Shown here: positions 40,055-49,510 of the stretch, piece after piece
Layout: every line of letters starts with the position of its first letter
Numbering within the stretch: the first letter of the stretch is position 1
IMG/VR virus record: IMGVR_UViG_3300007514_000023
Coordinates: 1 to 49,530 of that record
Reading direction: 5' to 3' (one strand)
DNA length: 49,530 nucleotides
Origin: a virus
The notes under the pieces: generated by a model
What the model was told of the DNA's origin: nothing
The model's input: the letters and a program-made list of their open reading frames with translations, nothing else
The model's database searches: none
Position numbers and translations under genes: made by a program

Positions 40055-40558
40055 TTACCATCTCCATCCCACATCATTAAAAGGATATTCTTCATCTTCA
40101 TACTTCGGTAAATCTTCCAGATAATATTTTGAATCTGGATTGTATTGCGAATGAGAATCAGAAGTGTCCCAGCGATCAAACCACTCACCATGCTCTTGAT
40201 AGTGATCTTCATCCCAAACAAATCTATTAGGCCCACCGTCTAATCCCTCTGGATAAGGGATAGGGGGTTCATACCTCATAGTTGTTTCGTTTAATACAAA
40301 ACTTGGAAATGGTTTCGGAGGTATAAACGCATCCTTTACTGAATCATAAGTAAAATTTATCCCAGCATAATTATATCTTATTGCTGGTTTATCATCTTCC
40401 AAACTAGTATTAGGATCGTAATGTTTTCCACCATATGTATTGTAAGAGGTTTTAATCCACTCACCACCCAAACCATCATCATAGTTATCTATGAAATCTT
40501 TTGTAGCGGCAATAACATTAACAACCTTACCATCAATTACTTTTGCATAACTTCCCAT
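40055..40558 (-). CDS. Conserved fibre-associated protein (167 aa)
   Basis: About 167 residues beginning 'MGSYAKVIDGKVVNVIAATKDFID', then 'WIKTSYNTYGGKHYDP', 'AIRYNYAGINFTYDSVKDAFIPPKPFPSFVLNETTMRYEPPIPYPEG' and a Trp-rich end (DVGWRW). The pattern is common in marine T4-like phages next to fibre genes; it may be a fibre accessory protein or chaperone. The open frame starts 14 codons earlier, but AAGGA lies 7 bases before the ATG at 40556-40558, so I use that. Confidence 0.7.
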   Translation of the reverse strand: MGSYAKVIDGKVVNVIAATKDFIDNYDDGLGGEWIKTSYNTYGGKHYDPNTSLEDDKPAIRYNYAGINFTYDSVKDAFIPPKPFPSFVLNETTMRYEPPIPYPEGLDGGPNRFVWDEDHYQEHGEWFDRWDTSDSHSQYNPDSKYYLEDLPKYEDEEYPFNDVGWRW

Positions 40559-40568
40559 TTCAATTTCC

Positions 40569-41417
40569 TTATGGTATTGGGAAAGGTGCTCTAATAACAA
40601 CTATACCCCTTCCACCTGTGCCTGGATTTGAACCACTACCTTGCCCATGTCCACCACCACCTTGATTTTCACCACCGTCAGCAGCTCCTGGCGATGAGCC
40701 TGGATTTCCCCCGCCACCGTTACCGCCTGGAGCTTCACCAGCATTACCAGATGTGTTACCGCCTCCGCCTCCGCCGCCTCCAGCGTAGAATTGTCCTGCT
40801 CCTGTACGATATGCGTTTTGTAATCCAACACCACCAGCACCAGAACCGCCACCGTTACATCCACCACAGCCTGGACATCCACCAAAACCTGGCGCTCCAT
40901 TACCAGCGGCTCCTGCACCGCCTCCGCCACCGCCACCAGTTACAGCTCCGCAGTTTGTTCCACCACCACCTTGATTTCCTTGACCTGCTGTTCCAGCACC
41001 GCCACCCTGACCATTTACACCGCCACCGCCACCAGAACCTCCAGCTATATTCTGTCCAAGTCCACCACCAACAGCAGTTGGTACACCAGAAATTCCTGTG
41101 GTAGTATCAAAACCAGATGAAGTTTGTGTTCCACCATTTCCAACTACAATATTATATTCGCCAGGAACAATAACTGTAGAAGGTTGTTCGACCATGCCTC
41201 CTGCTCCACCACCGCCATGGTTTCCTGCTCCACCCCCGCCACCAGCGATTGCAAGTACATCACAAGTTACATCTTTACTACCTTTAACTTCAAATGTTCC
41301 AGATGTTAAAAATGTGTGTATCTTAAAATTACCGTAGAAGGTTTCAGTTCCACCGAGAGTTTCGGGTTCTCCTAAACCAACAGTTCCAATATGTCTACCT
41401 TGATTAATAAATGCCAT
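40569..41417 (-). CDS. Glycine-rich adhesin-like protein (282 aa)
   Basis: A 282-residue protein. 'FKIHTFLTSGTFEVKGSKDVTCDVLAIAGGGGGAG' is the usual start of the Gly-rich phage/bacterial domain, and the protein ends 'GGRGIVVIRAPFPIP'. Between them lie about 200 residues of poly-Gly runs separated by short N/S/T/Q segments, which should form a polyglycine-II-like bundle as in gp38 adhesins of some T-even relatives. One segment has a Cys cluster, 'GGCPGCGGCNGGG'. It is probably a distal receptor-binding tip with variable loops between the Gly runs. Confidence 0.78.
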   Translation of the reverse strand: MAFINQGRHIGTVGLGEPETLGGTETFYGNFKIHTFLTSGTFEVKGSKDVTCDVLAIAGGGGGAGNHGGGGAGGMVEQPSTVIVPGEYNIVVGNGGTQTSSGFDTTTGISGVPTAVGGGLGQNIAGGSGGGGGVNGQGGGAGTAGQGNQGGGGTNCGAVTGGGGGGGAGAAGNGAPGFGGCPGCGGCNGGGSGAGGVGLQNAYRTGAGQFYAGGGGGGGGNTSGNAGEAPGGNGGGGNPGSSPGAADGGENQGGGGHGQGSGSNPGTGGRGIVVIRAPFPIP

Positions 41418-41422
41418 TTAGA

Positions 41423-42517
41423 CTATACCTTACATTTCATCATAAACCTTAAACCAGTACCAGCAGTTCCAGAACCAACTTGTGTTACTCTAAAAGTAAC
41501 TCTATCACCAGCAACGAAATCCGTTGTAGATAATACACCAGCAGTTAATCCGCCTGCACCAGCAGCATCTGCATACTGTGGTTTGGTAGAATAGATTGAT
41601 GCTCCATTTTTCTCTATGTCAATAATTAATGCAGAACCAGCAGGGCCAACTTCTATGTGTGCTTGTTCACCTTCAAATGTTCCAGTTCTTGCCATAACCA
41701 TTTCACCATACTTTTGAACAACTATATCTATTGGTAATGTTTCAATATCATATCCTGCTAAAAAAGATACGTCATAAGGATTAATATGGGTATGACTATT
41801 AGGATTAATATTTGTTAATGCATTACCATCAAGTGCAGGCATAGCGCCTACTAGTTTAGCAGATGACAATGAAAGTATCTTATCATTAGTTACAGCTCCA
41901 TCTACTATCTTAATTGCGGTTACTGAATCCGTTGCAAGTTTATCATTAGTTACATTAAGGTCTTTGATATTTACTGTTTCAACAGCATCACCCGCTAATT
42001 CAGCAGTGGTAACAGAGTTCACAACTAATTGTGCATTACCTACTGTACCAGAAAGATCACCACCAACAACAGCACTACTAACATCAACCGTACTGCCAAA
42101 ACTTATATTACCAGCACCGTCTGTCATTAATACTTGTCCAGATGTACCGTCTGACAAATTAAGTTCTACGACACCAACTGTATTAGCGCCAAGGTGAGCG
42201 TTCCCAACCGTTCCTGTAAGATCACCACCAACACTTGAACCAGTAACGTCAGGTTGACTAGTAAAACTAATTGTACCAGCTCCATCCGTTTGTAATACTT
42301 GTCCTACTGTGCCGTCTGATAATTTTAATTGAGGAATACCAACTTGATCTGCAACATTGGTCATGTCCTCTCTTGCAAGTGGAAATCCACCAGCAGTAGC
42401 TCCGTCATGGACAACAACTGTTTCTTTGTCCAAGTCAATAGTTATTTCGCCTTCAGCACCTGTGAATGTAGCGTGTTGGGCGGTATTACCCCTTCGTCTT
42501 TGTATAATATTAGCCAT
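41423..42517 (-). CDS. Tail-fibre-like virion protein (364 aa)
   Basis: A 364-residue fibre protein. The head 'MANIIQRRRGNTAQHATFTGAEGEITIDLDKETVVVHDGATAGGFPLARED' matches the 554-residue protein. Two TDGAG modules and a shaft of short repeats ('VGNAHLGANTVGVVEL', 'NDKLATDSVTAIKI') follow. The C-terminal ~120 residues ('PIDIVVQKYGEMVMARTGTFEGEQAHIEVGPAGSALIIDIEKNG') form a beta domain known from other marine phage fibres. A late promoter lies 60 bases upstream within the preceding small gene. Confidence 0.7.
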   Translation of the reverse strand: MANIIQRRRGNTAQHATFTGAEGEITIDLDKETVVVHDGATAGGFPLAREDMTNVADQVGIPQLKLSDGTVGQVLQTDGAGTISFTSQPDVTGSSVGGDLTGTVGNAHLGANTVGVVELNLSDGTSGQVLMTDGAGNISFGSTVDVSSAVVGGDLSGTVGNAQLVVNSVTTAELAGDAVETVNIKDLNVTNDKLATDSVTAIKIVDGAVTNDKILSLSSAKLVGAMPALDGNALTNINPNSHTHINPYDVSFLAGYDIETLPIDIVVQKYGEMVMARTGTFEGEQAHIEVGPAGSALIIDIEKNGASIYSTKPQYADAAGAGGLTAGVLSTTDFVAGDRVTFRVTQVGSGTAGTGLRFMMKCKV

Positions 42518-42716
42518 TTTGTTTTCCTAAAAGTTGTGCGACCATTTCTTTAAGTTCAGCAATATCGTTTTTCATATTATTTATATCCTCTATTTCTTTC
42601 AACCGTTTCATACGTTCCATCTTATATCGTTCTAATGCAGTTTTACTAGTATTCAATACCGCTTTAGAATACATATCACGTTCTAACTTTGAGTTTTCAA
42701 TTTTTACAGTTTTCAT
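42510..42716 (-). CDS. Small coiled-coil protein (68 aa)
   Basis: About 68 residues (MKTVKIENSKLERDMYSKAVLNTSKTALERYKMERMKRLKEIEDINNMKND...). Residues 25-62 form a heptad coiled coil. I use the ATG at 42714-42716; the frame is open five codons further into the giant gene. Similar small proteins accompany the giant virion protein in marine T4-like phages. No clear ribosome site, so it may be coupled to the upstream gene. Function unknown. Confidence 0.6.
   Translation of the reverse strand: MKTVKIENSKLERDMYSKAVLNTSKTALERYKMERMKRLKEIEDINNMKNDIAELKEMVAQLLGKQNG
42578..42585 (-). promoter_or_regulatory. Late promoter TATAAATA before the 364-aa fibre gene
   Basis: An exact consensus on the minus strand inside the small coiled-coil gene, 60 bases before the ATG of the 364-residue fibre gene. 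Confidence 0.55.
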
Positions 42717-42717
42717 A

Positions 42718-45700
42718 TTACGCCAATGCAATACATCTCAAGTCTTTAATAAGAGGAACTCTAGTAGTCTGTCCTTGTGATGCTGTCATTACAATTTTAA
42801 TTGCAAAAGTTTTAAAACTAGAATATGTTGTAGTACCAACAGTATAAGAAATATTATTTGTAGTTGGTGTGAATTCAAGTTCTAAGTATTCTTCATCATC
42901 CTCAGTTTTAGAAACTGAATTTACATTTGTTACTTCTTGCATTACTGTCCAAGATTTATCATCAAAAATATCAGGATCAAATTGTGAAAGAACTTTATAA
43001 TAACAAGTTACAACAGTTCCACTTTGTCTGTTAGCAGTCAAATAGATTTTTAAATCTTGTGCATCAAAACCATCCTTCAACGTAACACGGCGAGTCAAGT
43101 ATCTTGCAAGTGCATCTCCACCTTCTTTTGCTTCTTCACCTGTTGTCAAATGGTTAATAACATTCTCAATGGTAATCACACTATTTCTTGCAGTATCAAT
43201 TACAGGAGAAATATGTTTACTATTTGATGCCAATGTAGCTCGTGATACATAACTTCCAGCACCTGTAGTAAGTTTTTTCTGTACATCAAGAATATGATTA
43301 GTATATGGCGTAACACTAAAATACTCCATATCCAAATTACTATTATCCACGCCAGTCATCTTAACACCCCAATCAATACCAGTATTATTGATTCTAACTT
43401 CTTGTGGAATTATATCAATAATGTCTGCTTTGATTTCAGAAGAAAGTGTTCCATCTTTAAATACCGCATGAGAAGTACCATCAATAGTAAAGTCTGCACG
43501 ATTCAATTTAAACATCAAGTCCTGATTTTGATCTGGACTCCATGTTGAAGCATTCTGTGATTTAAAGAATACACCAGCATAAGGTTGTTCAGATACTTTG
43601 CGATTTGTACCAATAATGTTTTCACCCATCTCTGCAATATATGCTTCGTATTTTGTACTATTACTAATTACAACTATTGAATATTCACCAGGCTGTAAAT
43701 AAACCAATGATGGGAATGTAAACTTAGTTGCACTTGTCGCATCTTCACTTACAGTAACACTATCAGGATTTAAACTAACATCCGAGAATGGTAAGATTGT
43801 TTGAGTTGGATAACCATTCAATGTATCTCTAATCTGTACTGATACAGGAAGTCCATCCGTATCTTTTGTTTTGAAAAACAAATCAATATCCGATAGAAAA
43901 ATACCATCTGGATATAATGCTTCATCAACTAAAAATGTTTCAGCGAGAGGATCGAACCAACCGACTACTGCATTTCTGGTAAATTGATTTGTCGTTGTTC
44001 TAAACTCTGTAGCACTACCCATAGCAAGTTGTTGTACTCTAGGAACTCTTGAAGCGACAACAACATTTTCTCTTGTCTGTAATAATCCCTGTGCTTGGTA
44101 AACAACTTCCGCATAAGTTCCAGCAGTTACCAGATCACCAGTTGTATTATCTACTAACAAGAATTGTCTTTCACCAGTTCTGAATCTTAACGTATCACTA
44201 TTGGGAATTGTAAAAACCAATCCAGTAATAGTACCAGAAGAATCTGTATAAACCGCATCACCTAAAGCACCCCCATTAGGAGTAACGAAAGCGGAAACAT
44301 CCTCACCATCAAAGAAAGAATACACTCTTGTATTTGGTTTCATTCCAGTAACAGAAACCGCTACATCCCTTGAACGAATAAACGGTATAACAGAAACATC
44401 AACTACTCTTTCACCAATACTGTTTCTTACTGTTTCCGTTCCAGTAATTTCATTTCTAATACCAGTTCGTGTTTGTTGTTGATCTACTTCAACAGTTTGT
44501 CGTTGAATGATAGCACGTCCAGAAGTAAAATTTCCCTGTGTACCTACTACTCTTTCGTTTCTACCAGTACCAATATCCATCCAATCGTTAAACTGTGTAC
44601 CAAATCCCAAACCAACTAATCTTGACCACGCATCATTCTCACCTTGAAGATTAACAACAACTTCGGGTTGTGTGGTAGTATCAATCCAGTTATCGTTTGG
44701 CGGTGTCAAGTCAACAGTACCAACCCATGCAAGTACAGCATATGGATTAACATTAATTGATTTACTTGCGATTGGTTGATCTACAAATGATACCGTACTA
44801 TATGGAAGTGTAATCAAATCACCAGTTTTTTGTACACCAGTAGAATCACCACTATCATAAACAACATCTGTATTTTCGGAATTAAAACTTGGTCGCAAAA
44901 TCTTTTCGTTAAAATCAATAGCACATTTGTAATCGCTACTTGCAACATCACCAACACTATGACCTCTAAACGAATCAGCCAATATTCCATTTTTAAATCT
45001 ATCCAAACCAGTAGCCGCATCTTTAATAGTTAGATTTTCCGTTTCACTTTCTAGTAACGATAATGATGTATAGTATTCTAGATTATCAATTCGTTTTTCT
45101 AATCTTCCTATATCTCGCATTGTATATCTTTTGTTTTCGATATACTTCGCATTAACATCCGTTGCTTTAAATGTATAAGCAGGAATCTCTAGTATGTACA
45201 AATTCATAGTACCATCTAAACGAATAGGCGGTACTGGTATTAAAGAAGGTACACCTTTATTACTTCCAAACTTTCTTTCCCTACTTAAATAAACTGTATC
45301 AGTTCTTGGTAAATAATAACTATAATCAGCAGACCAGTTCGTATTCGGTGCTGGTAATTCAACATTTGAAATTGTATCTGCACCATCCATTCGTCTTGGT
45401 CTAAAGTCAATACAATCTCTCAACTCAACTTCCTCACCAGTTACAGGTGAAGTATAAGTTGGGATGTTTTCAAAACCAACTACCGCATAAGAGTCAACAG
45501 AAAAATATCCTACGCCAGTATGAGTAAAGTAATCAAAGATAACACTAATTCTTCCAGTAGGTGCAGTTCCACCATCCTTTAATATAATTCTTCCATGATC
45601 GTAGAAGTTATCTCTTTGACCATTATCCATAGTATATTGATCTGTTATATTATTTGAACCAACAATCACACTTGTAACTGTTTTTGTAAAACCAGATGTT

Positions 45701-48096
45701 GCACCGAGAATATCCTCTGAAACAAAAGTTCCAGAAACAGGAACGTAAGTTAAATCCGTTGAACCACCAGCACCACTAATAACTAATCCTGTAGCAGCAG
45801 ATGTTGCACCAGTAATCGTTTCACCAGGCGTCATGGTATCTGAGGTTGAGGTAACAACCAATGTTGGAAGTACGGGATCATTATTCACATCAGCAGAATC
45901 ATATACTGCTCTGAGAGCATGAAGGTCTGCACGTTCCAATGAATCAGCCAATAGATTAGTTGTGTTTGGTGTAGCAATAGTTTTTGTACTAGACTTGACT
46001 ATCGCTTTCGTTTTCTCTTGTTTACCATCAATGTTAAGTGTTGCAATAATATCTGCGGTAAAATTAACAGACTGTTTTAGATCAAAAGTAAGTGTCGTGT
46101 TTGAAGGTGCATTAACAATAATATCAGCGGGGTCTGAAAAATCTACTATATCACCAACAGCAAAACCTGATGTACCAACACTCTTTACAGTAACAAGATA
46201 GTTATCTAATTTATTAGCATCACTTGTATCACTTGTACCTATAAAGGTTTCAGTAGAACCAGCACTTGCAATCGTTGCTACACCAGCAGTAAACGAAACA
46301 CTTTCAAATGTTCTCTTAGTTGTATAACTTGTGTCAATAGCACTCTGGTCATCACGAATAGTTTGTATTGTATTCTGTGGCAACTTAAACAACATAGTAT
46401 TGTTTTGCGTTTCTTGAAGTATTAAATCACCGATAGTCTGTCCAAGCAACTTACCACTATCATCCATGTTACATCTACCATTAAGAACAACAGGAGTTGC
46501 ATTGAGATCATCAGGTATTGTAACAACTGATTCAACATTCTCAAATTTATCAGTTGTAATTTTTATATCGTAAAGATATAAATGAGAAATCATAGCAGTA
46601 GAAGCACCTGTTACATGGGTGATACTTCTAACACGGGCTGTACCAATTTTAGTAAGTATATAAGTTGATTGGTCTGTTACATTAATCGAACCATGTGCTA
46701 CGTTATGAAGATCAACAGTTTCGTTTTCAGTAATATCATAATAACCTTTGAGATTATTAACAATAACATAATTACCATACTGCATTAAACGATCAAAGTT
46801 ATTTACATTAACAATCGTTCTTGCTTTATCTATCGTAATGTTTTGAGATATAATAGTCTCGTATTCAAAACCTTCAATAAACGCTTTGCCAGGATCAAGT
46901 CTAACTATAAATTTTGTACTATCGTTTGGATCATCTTTTAATTGAACATTAAAAGGTCTTACAGTATAACTACCCGATTCGTCAAAAGTTCTTCGTGCAA
47001 ATGTTTTTTCTAATTCGGAATACAGAGGTACTAAAATCTCAGCTTGTTTCAAACCATCCTTGAGTCTTAATACTTCAAAGAAGTCTGTGTCATCTGTAGA
47101 GTCAAGTGTTTTCTTTGCAAATGTTAATGCAAGCATTAAACGATCTGCGCCAGGAGCAGAGAAGTTAAAAGAACCCTGTGCATTATCCAACAATGTTGAA
47201 TCATCACCAGAAGTTATAATCTTTTCTGTAACCGTTACACCAACTTTATAAGAAGGTTCGTTTGTGTACTTATCTAGAACTAATGTTTGACTTGCATTTT
47301 TAATAAAGTTACCATTAACATAAAAGACACCTTCTGCGATTGATACCGAACTACCTTTACCAGTTGGTGCTGAAGTTGCAGCTAAAGCGGCAACTGCGAG
47401 ATCGGTTGAGTTAATTCTCTCTCCTGCAAGAAAAGCGGGTTGTGTTTCTATTGTAGCGGTTGCGGTTGTAGAACTTCCACCACCACCAGTAAATGTAATT
47501 GTTGGTGCTGACAAATAACCAGAACCAGGCGTTTGCATATCGACTGAAGTTACTTCACCATTGTTTACATTTGCAATAGCAGTAGCACCATTTCCACCAT
47601 TTGTCGGTGTAATAACTACGGTAGGAATACTAGTATAACCAGAGCCATTAGTATCAACTTTAATTCCCTGTACACCATCTGTTATTGATCCACCTGTAAG
47701 GTATCTAACAAAAAGGGTATCAGGATCGCCTGCATCTGTATCTTCAGCTACGTTACCTATTACTAGTGCTTTAGTACCTGATTGATTACCAACAACAGTT
47801 TTACCTTCAAAGTTTGCAACATTTATATCAACACCGTTTAATTGATTTTGTAATTTAACAAATTCATAATCTAGGTTTAATGTTACGTCAGCGCCAGTTA
47901 CCTTACTACCATTCTTGAAAACATGATCGCCTAACTTCTTTATCTGATCTCGGTGAATGGATTGCTGAGTAGTTAACTCTCTTGCCTGTACAGGCAGAGA
48001 TGGCTTGTACATGACTTGATGAAAATTCTTATTGTCATCAAAATCATCAAAGTAAGGACTTTGGTTTGTATTAATTGTAATATTATTTTCAGACAT
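42718..48096 (-). CDS. Giant virion structural protein, DUF4815 type (1792 aa)
   Basis: The largest gene here, 1792 residues. The start 'NQSPYFDDFDDNKNFHQVMYKPSLPVQARELTTQQSIHRDQIKKLGDHVFKNGSKV' is the DUF4815 N-terminus typical of T4-like cyanophage and SAR11-phage baseplate/fibre proteins. An insertion of Gly-rich beta repeats follows at about 150-215 ('GSGYTSIPTVVITPTNGGNGATAIANVNNGEVTSV'). The middle and C-terminal parts are beta-rich ('FDPLAETFLVDEALYPDGIFLSDIDLFFKTKD', 'VSEQPYAGVFFKSQNASTWSPDQNQDLMFKLNRADF'). It lies downstream of gp8 with its own late promoter. It probably forms the peripheral baseplate to which fibres attach. Confidence 0.88.
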   Translation of the reverse strand: MSENNITINTNQSPYFDDFDDNKNFHQVMYKPSLPVQARELTTQQSIHRDQIKKLGDHVFKNGSKVTGADVTLNLDYEFVKLQNQLNGVDINVANFEGKTVVGNQSGTKALVIGNVAEDTDAGDPDTLFVRYLTGGSITDGVQGIKVDTNGSGYTSIPTVVITPTNGGNGATAIANVNNGEVTSVDMQTPGSGYLSAPTITFTGGGGSSTTATATIETQPAFLAGERINSTDLAVAALAATSAPTGKGSSVSIAEGVFYVNGNFIKNASQTLVLDKYTNEPSYKVGVTVTEKIITSGDDSTLLDNAQGSFNFSAPGADRLMLALTFAKKTLDSTDDTDFFEVLRLKDGLKQAEILVPLYSELEKTFARRTFDESGSYTVRPFNVQLKDDPNDSTKFIVRLDPGKAFIEGFEYETIISQNITIDKARTIVNVNNFDRLMQYGNYVIVNNLKGYYDITENETVDLHNVAHGSINVTDQSTYILTKIGTARVRSITHVTGASTAMISHLYLYDIKITTDKFENVESVVTIPDDLNATPVVLNGRCNMDDSGKLLGQTIGDLILQETQNNTMLFKLPQNTIQTIRDDQSAIDTSYTTKRTFESVSFTAGVATIASAGSTETFIGTSDTSDANKLDNYLVTVKSVGTSGFAVGDIVDFSDPADIIVNAPSNTTLTFDLKQSVNFTADIIATLNIDGKQEKTKAIVKSSTKTIATPNTTNLLADSLERADLHALRAVYDSADVNNDPVLPTLVVTSTSDTMTPGETITGATSAATGLVISGAGGSTDLTYVPVSGTFVSEDILGATSGFTKTVTSVIVGSNNITDQYTMDNGQRDNFYDHGRIILKDGGTAPTGRISVIFDYFTHTGVGYFSVDSYAVVGFENIPTYTSPVTGEEVELRDCIDFRPRRMDGADTISNVELPAPNTNWSADYSYYLPRTDTVYLSRERKFGSNKGVPSLIPVPPIRLDGTMNLYILEIPAYTFKATDVNAKYIENKRYTMRDIGRLEKRIDNLEYYTSLSLLESETENLTIKDAATGLDRFKNGILADSFRGHSVGDVASSDYKCAIDFNEKILRPSFNSENTDVVYDSGDSTGVQKTGDLITLPYSTVSFVDQPIASKSINVNPYAVLAWVGTVDLTPPNDNWIDTTTQPEVVVNLQGENDAWSRLVGLGFGTQFNDWMDIGTGRNERVVGTQGNFTSGRAIIQRQTVEVDQQQTRTGIRNEITGTETVRNSIGERVVDVSVIPFIRSRDVAVSVTGMKPNTRVYSFFDGEDVSAFVTPNGGALGDAVYTDSSGTITGLVFTIPNSDTLRFRTGERQFLLVDNTTGDLVTAGTYAEVVYQAQGLLQTRENVVVASRVPRVQQLAMGSATEFRTTTNQFTRNAVVGWFDPLAETFLVDEALYPDGIFLSDIDLFFKTKDTDGLPVSVQIRDTLNGYPTQTILPFSDVSLNPDSVTVSEDATSATKFTFPSLVYLQPGEYSIVVISNSTKYEAYIAEMGENIIGTNRKVSEQPYAGVFFKSQNASTWSPDQNQDLMFKLNRADFTIDGTSHAVFKDGTLSSEIKADIIDIIPQEVRINNTGIDWGVKMTGVDNSNLDMEYFSVTPYTNHILDVQKKLTTGAGSYVSRATLASNSKHISPVIDTARNSVITIENVINHLTTGEEAKEGGDALARYLTRRVTLKDGFDAQDLKIYLTANRQSGTVVTCYYKVLSQFDPDIFDDKSWTVMQEVTNVNSVSKTEDDEEYLELEFTPTTNNISYTVGTTTYSSFKTFAIKIVMTASQGQTTRVPLIKDLRCIALA

Positions 48097-48120
48097 AATT
48101 TACCCTTATTGTTTTATTTT

Positions 48121-48128
48121 TATTTATA
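48121..48128 (-). promoter_or_regulatory. Late promoter TATAAATA before the giant virion gene
   Basis: An exact consensus on the minus strand immediately after the gp8 stop, 24 bases before the ATG. Confidence 0.8.
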
Positions 48129-49469
48129 CTAGAATTCGACAACTAGTTTTATATCCTCTGTAGAATCAGATGCTCTATTAATTGGAGTTCTGAATTCTGT
48201 ATAAATCATTTCTCCCGATCCATCATCAATTTCAAGAGCGTTATAAGTTGTAGCAGTTGCTGGTACTCCACCTGTGGTTGGATTAGATAGAAGATGTACT
48301 TTTCTAAAATCATCTCCTACTGGAAAGTCAGCACCTTCCGCACCGATCAGTCTAGCGTTCAACATAACATACGCACCACCTAATTCTGCAACAGCATCTG
48401 AACCATGTCCACCAGAGGGAGACATTCTTGGTTCGAGTACGCAAGCAGTTCCACCACCACCAGAAATAGCAGCAGTCGCAAACCTATATCCTGTGCCTGC
48501 GGAAATCATAGCAATCTTTTTAATAACTCCACCAACAACACTTGAAACTCTTGCAACAGCACCAGCAGCACTTGTACTTGCATCTTTTGTAATTGTAACA
48601 GCGGGTGATACTATATAAACACTAGTATTGTTTGGTGTTTGTCCAGCTGCCCAATCACTATCAACTGTCGCAACTTTTGACGTACCATCATAACCAGTAA
48701 TTGTTTTGAACTGATTTATACCAGTACCTTGAGTAATATAAACTGTCAATCCATTATAATAATCATCATTCGCATCTGCACCCGCTTCTAAGGTAATAGT
48801 ATTCGTTGTTCCTGTTTGTGCTGTTCCTGTGTTTGACTTATAACTACTCCCACCATTAGTTACGTCAATATGATCTAACGCACCATCAACAGCGGCGGTC
48901 TGTACATCCCATTGTTCACTTGTGTCATCAGCAGGTAATTTCTTAACTGGAATCCAATCACTTGTTACAAATTTCAAAACCTCTCCCTGTGGAACTTCAA
49001 ACATAAACTTCCATCTATAGTTATCTGCTGTTTCAATAATATCCGTTGAAACACCAGTAGGTTCTACAGTAGAAACAGCTCCATCAAAATTACTAATACA
49101 TTTATAAACTCTAAAGGTACTTGTAAAAACAAAGAAGTCCTCATCTATAATATCATCAATCGTATGACTGTATTCTGTGTAAACCGTACCACTAGTCCAG
49201 TTAACTCTCTTGATAACATGAGATGCACTTGACAATGGAATTAATTTAGCTGCAATCATATCCTTGTGATGTAGGAATGGAGCGATTGTTGTATCAATAG
49301 GAATAGGAATCAACGCATCATTGGGAGTTGTTTCCGAATATTCACCAGCGCTAGCTCCAGACCACGGCGAATCTTTACCTATCATCAGATAAACTTTATT
49401 TGTTCCGATAGATGTGATAAAGTTATCTGCATTGTATTTTCTAAAACTGTTATGGATTATAGCACTCAT
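48129..49469 (-). CDS. 8: gp8 baseplate wedge protein
   Basis: A 446-residue homologue of T4 gp8 (334 aa), a baseplate wedge component. 'HNSFRKYNADNFITSIGTNKVYLMIGKDSPWS' matches T4's 'TSKFRTEKMLNFYNSIG...IFITFGRSEPWS'; 'MIAAKLIPLSSASHVIKRVNW', 'NYRWKFMFEVP' and the C-terminal 'FRKVHLLSNPT...GSGEMIYTEFRTPINRASDSTEDIKLVVEF' continue the alignment. The extra ~110 residues are an insertion around 200-330 with Gly-rich beta repeats ('VTNGGSSYKSNTGT', 'ISAGTGYRFATAAISGGGG'), similar to an insertion in the giant protein downstream. Confidence 0.92.
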   Translation of the reverse strand: MSAIIHNSFRKYNADNFITSIGTNKVYLMIGKDSPWSGASAGEYSETTPNDALIPIPIDTTIAPFLHHKDMIAAKLIPLSSASHVIKRVNWTSGTVYTEYSHTIDDIIDEDFFVFTSTFRVYKCISNFDGAVSTVEPTGVSTDIIETADNYRWKFMFEVPQGEVLKFVTSDWIPVKKLPADDTSEQWDVQTAAVDGALDHIDVTNGGSSYKSNTGTAQTGTTNTITLEAGADANDDYYNGLTVYITQGTGINQFKTITGYDGTSKVATVDSDWAAGQTPNNTSVYIVSPAVTITKDASTSAAGAVARVSSVVGGVIKKIAMISAGTGYRFATAAISGGGGTACVLEPRMSPSGGHGSDAVAELGGAYVMLNARLIGAEGADFPVGDDFRKVHLLSNPTTGGVPATATTYNALEIDDGSGEMIYTEFRTPINRASDSTEDIKLVVEF

Positions 49470-49502
49470 AATTACATTTTCCTTTTAATGTTTGTCTTTG
49501 TA

Positions 49503-49510
49503 TATTTATA
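49503..49510 (-). promoter_or_regulatory. Late promoter TATAAATA before gp8
   Basis: An exact consensus on the minus strand, 33 bases before the gp8 ATG. The remaining bases to the right edge are AT-rich with no visible gene. Confidence 0.75.

Noticed and set aside
40628-41104. 158-residue His/Leu/Arg-rich plus-strand frame
   Set aside because: Antisense of the poly-Gly gene (GGN codons read as CC-rich or H/R/L codons); not a real protein.
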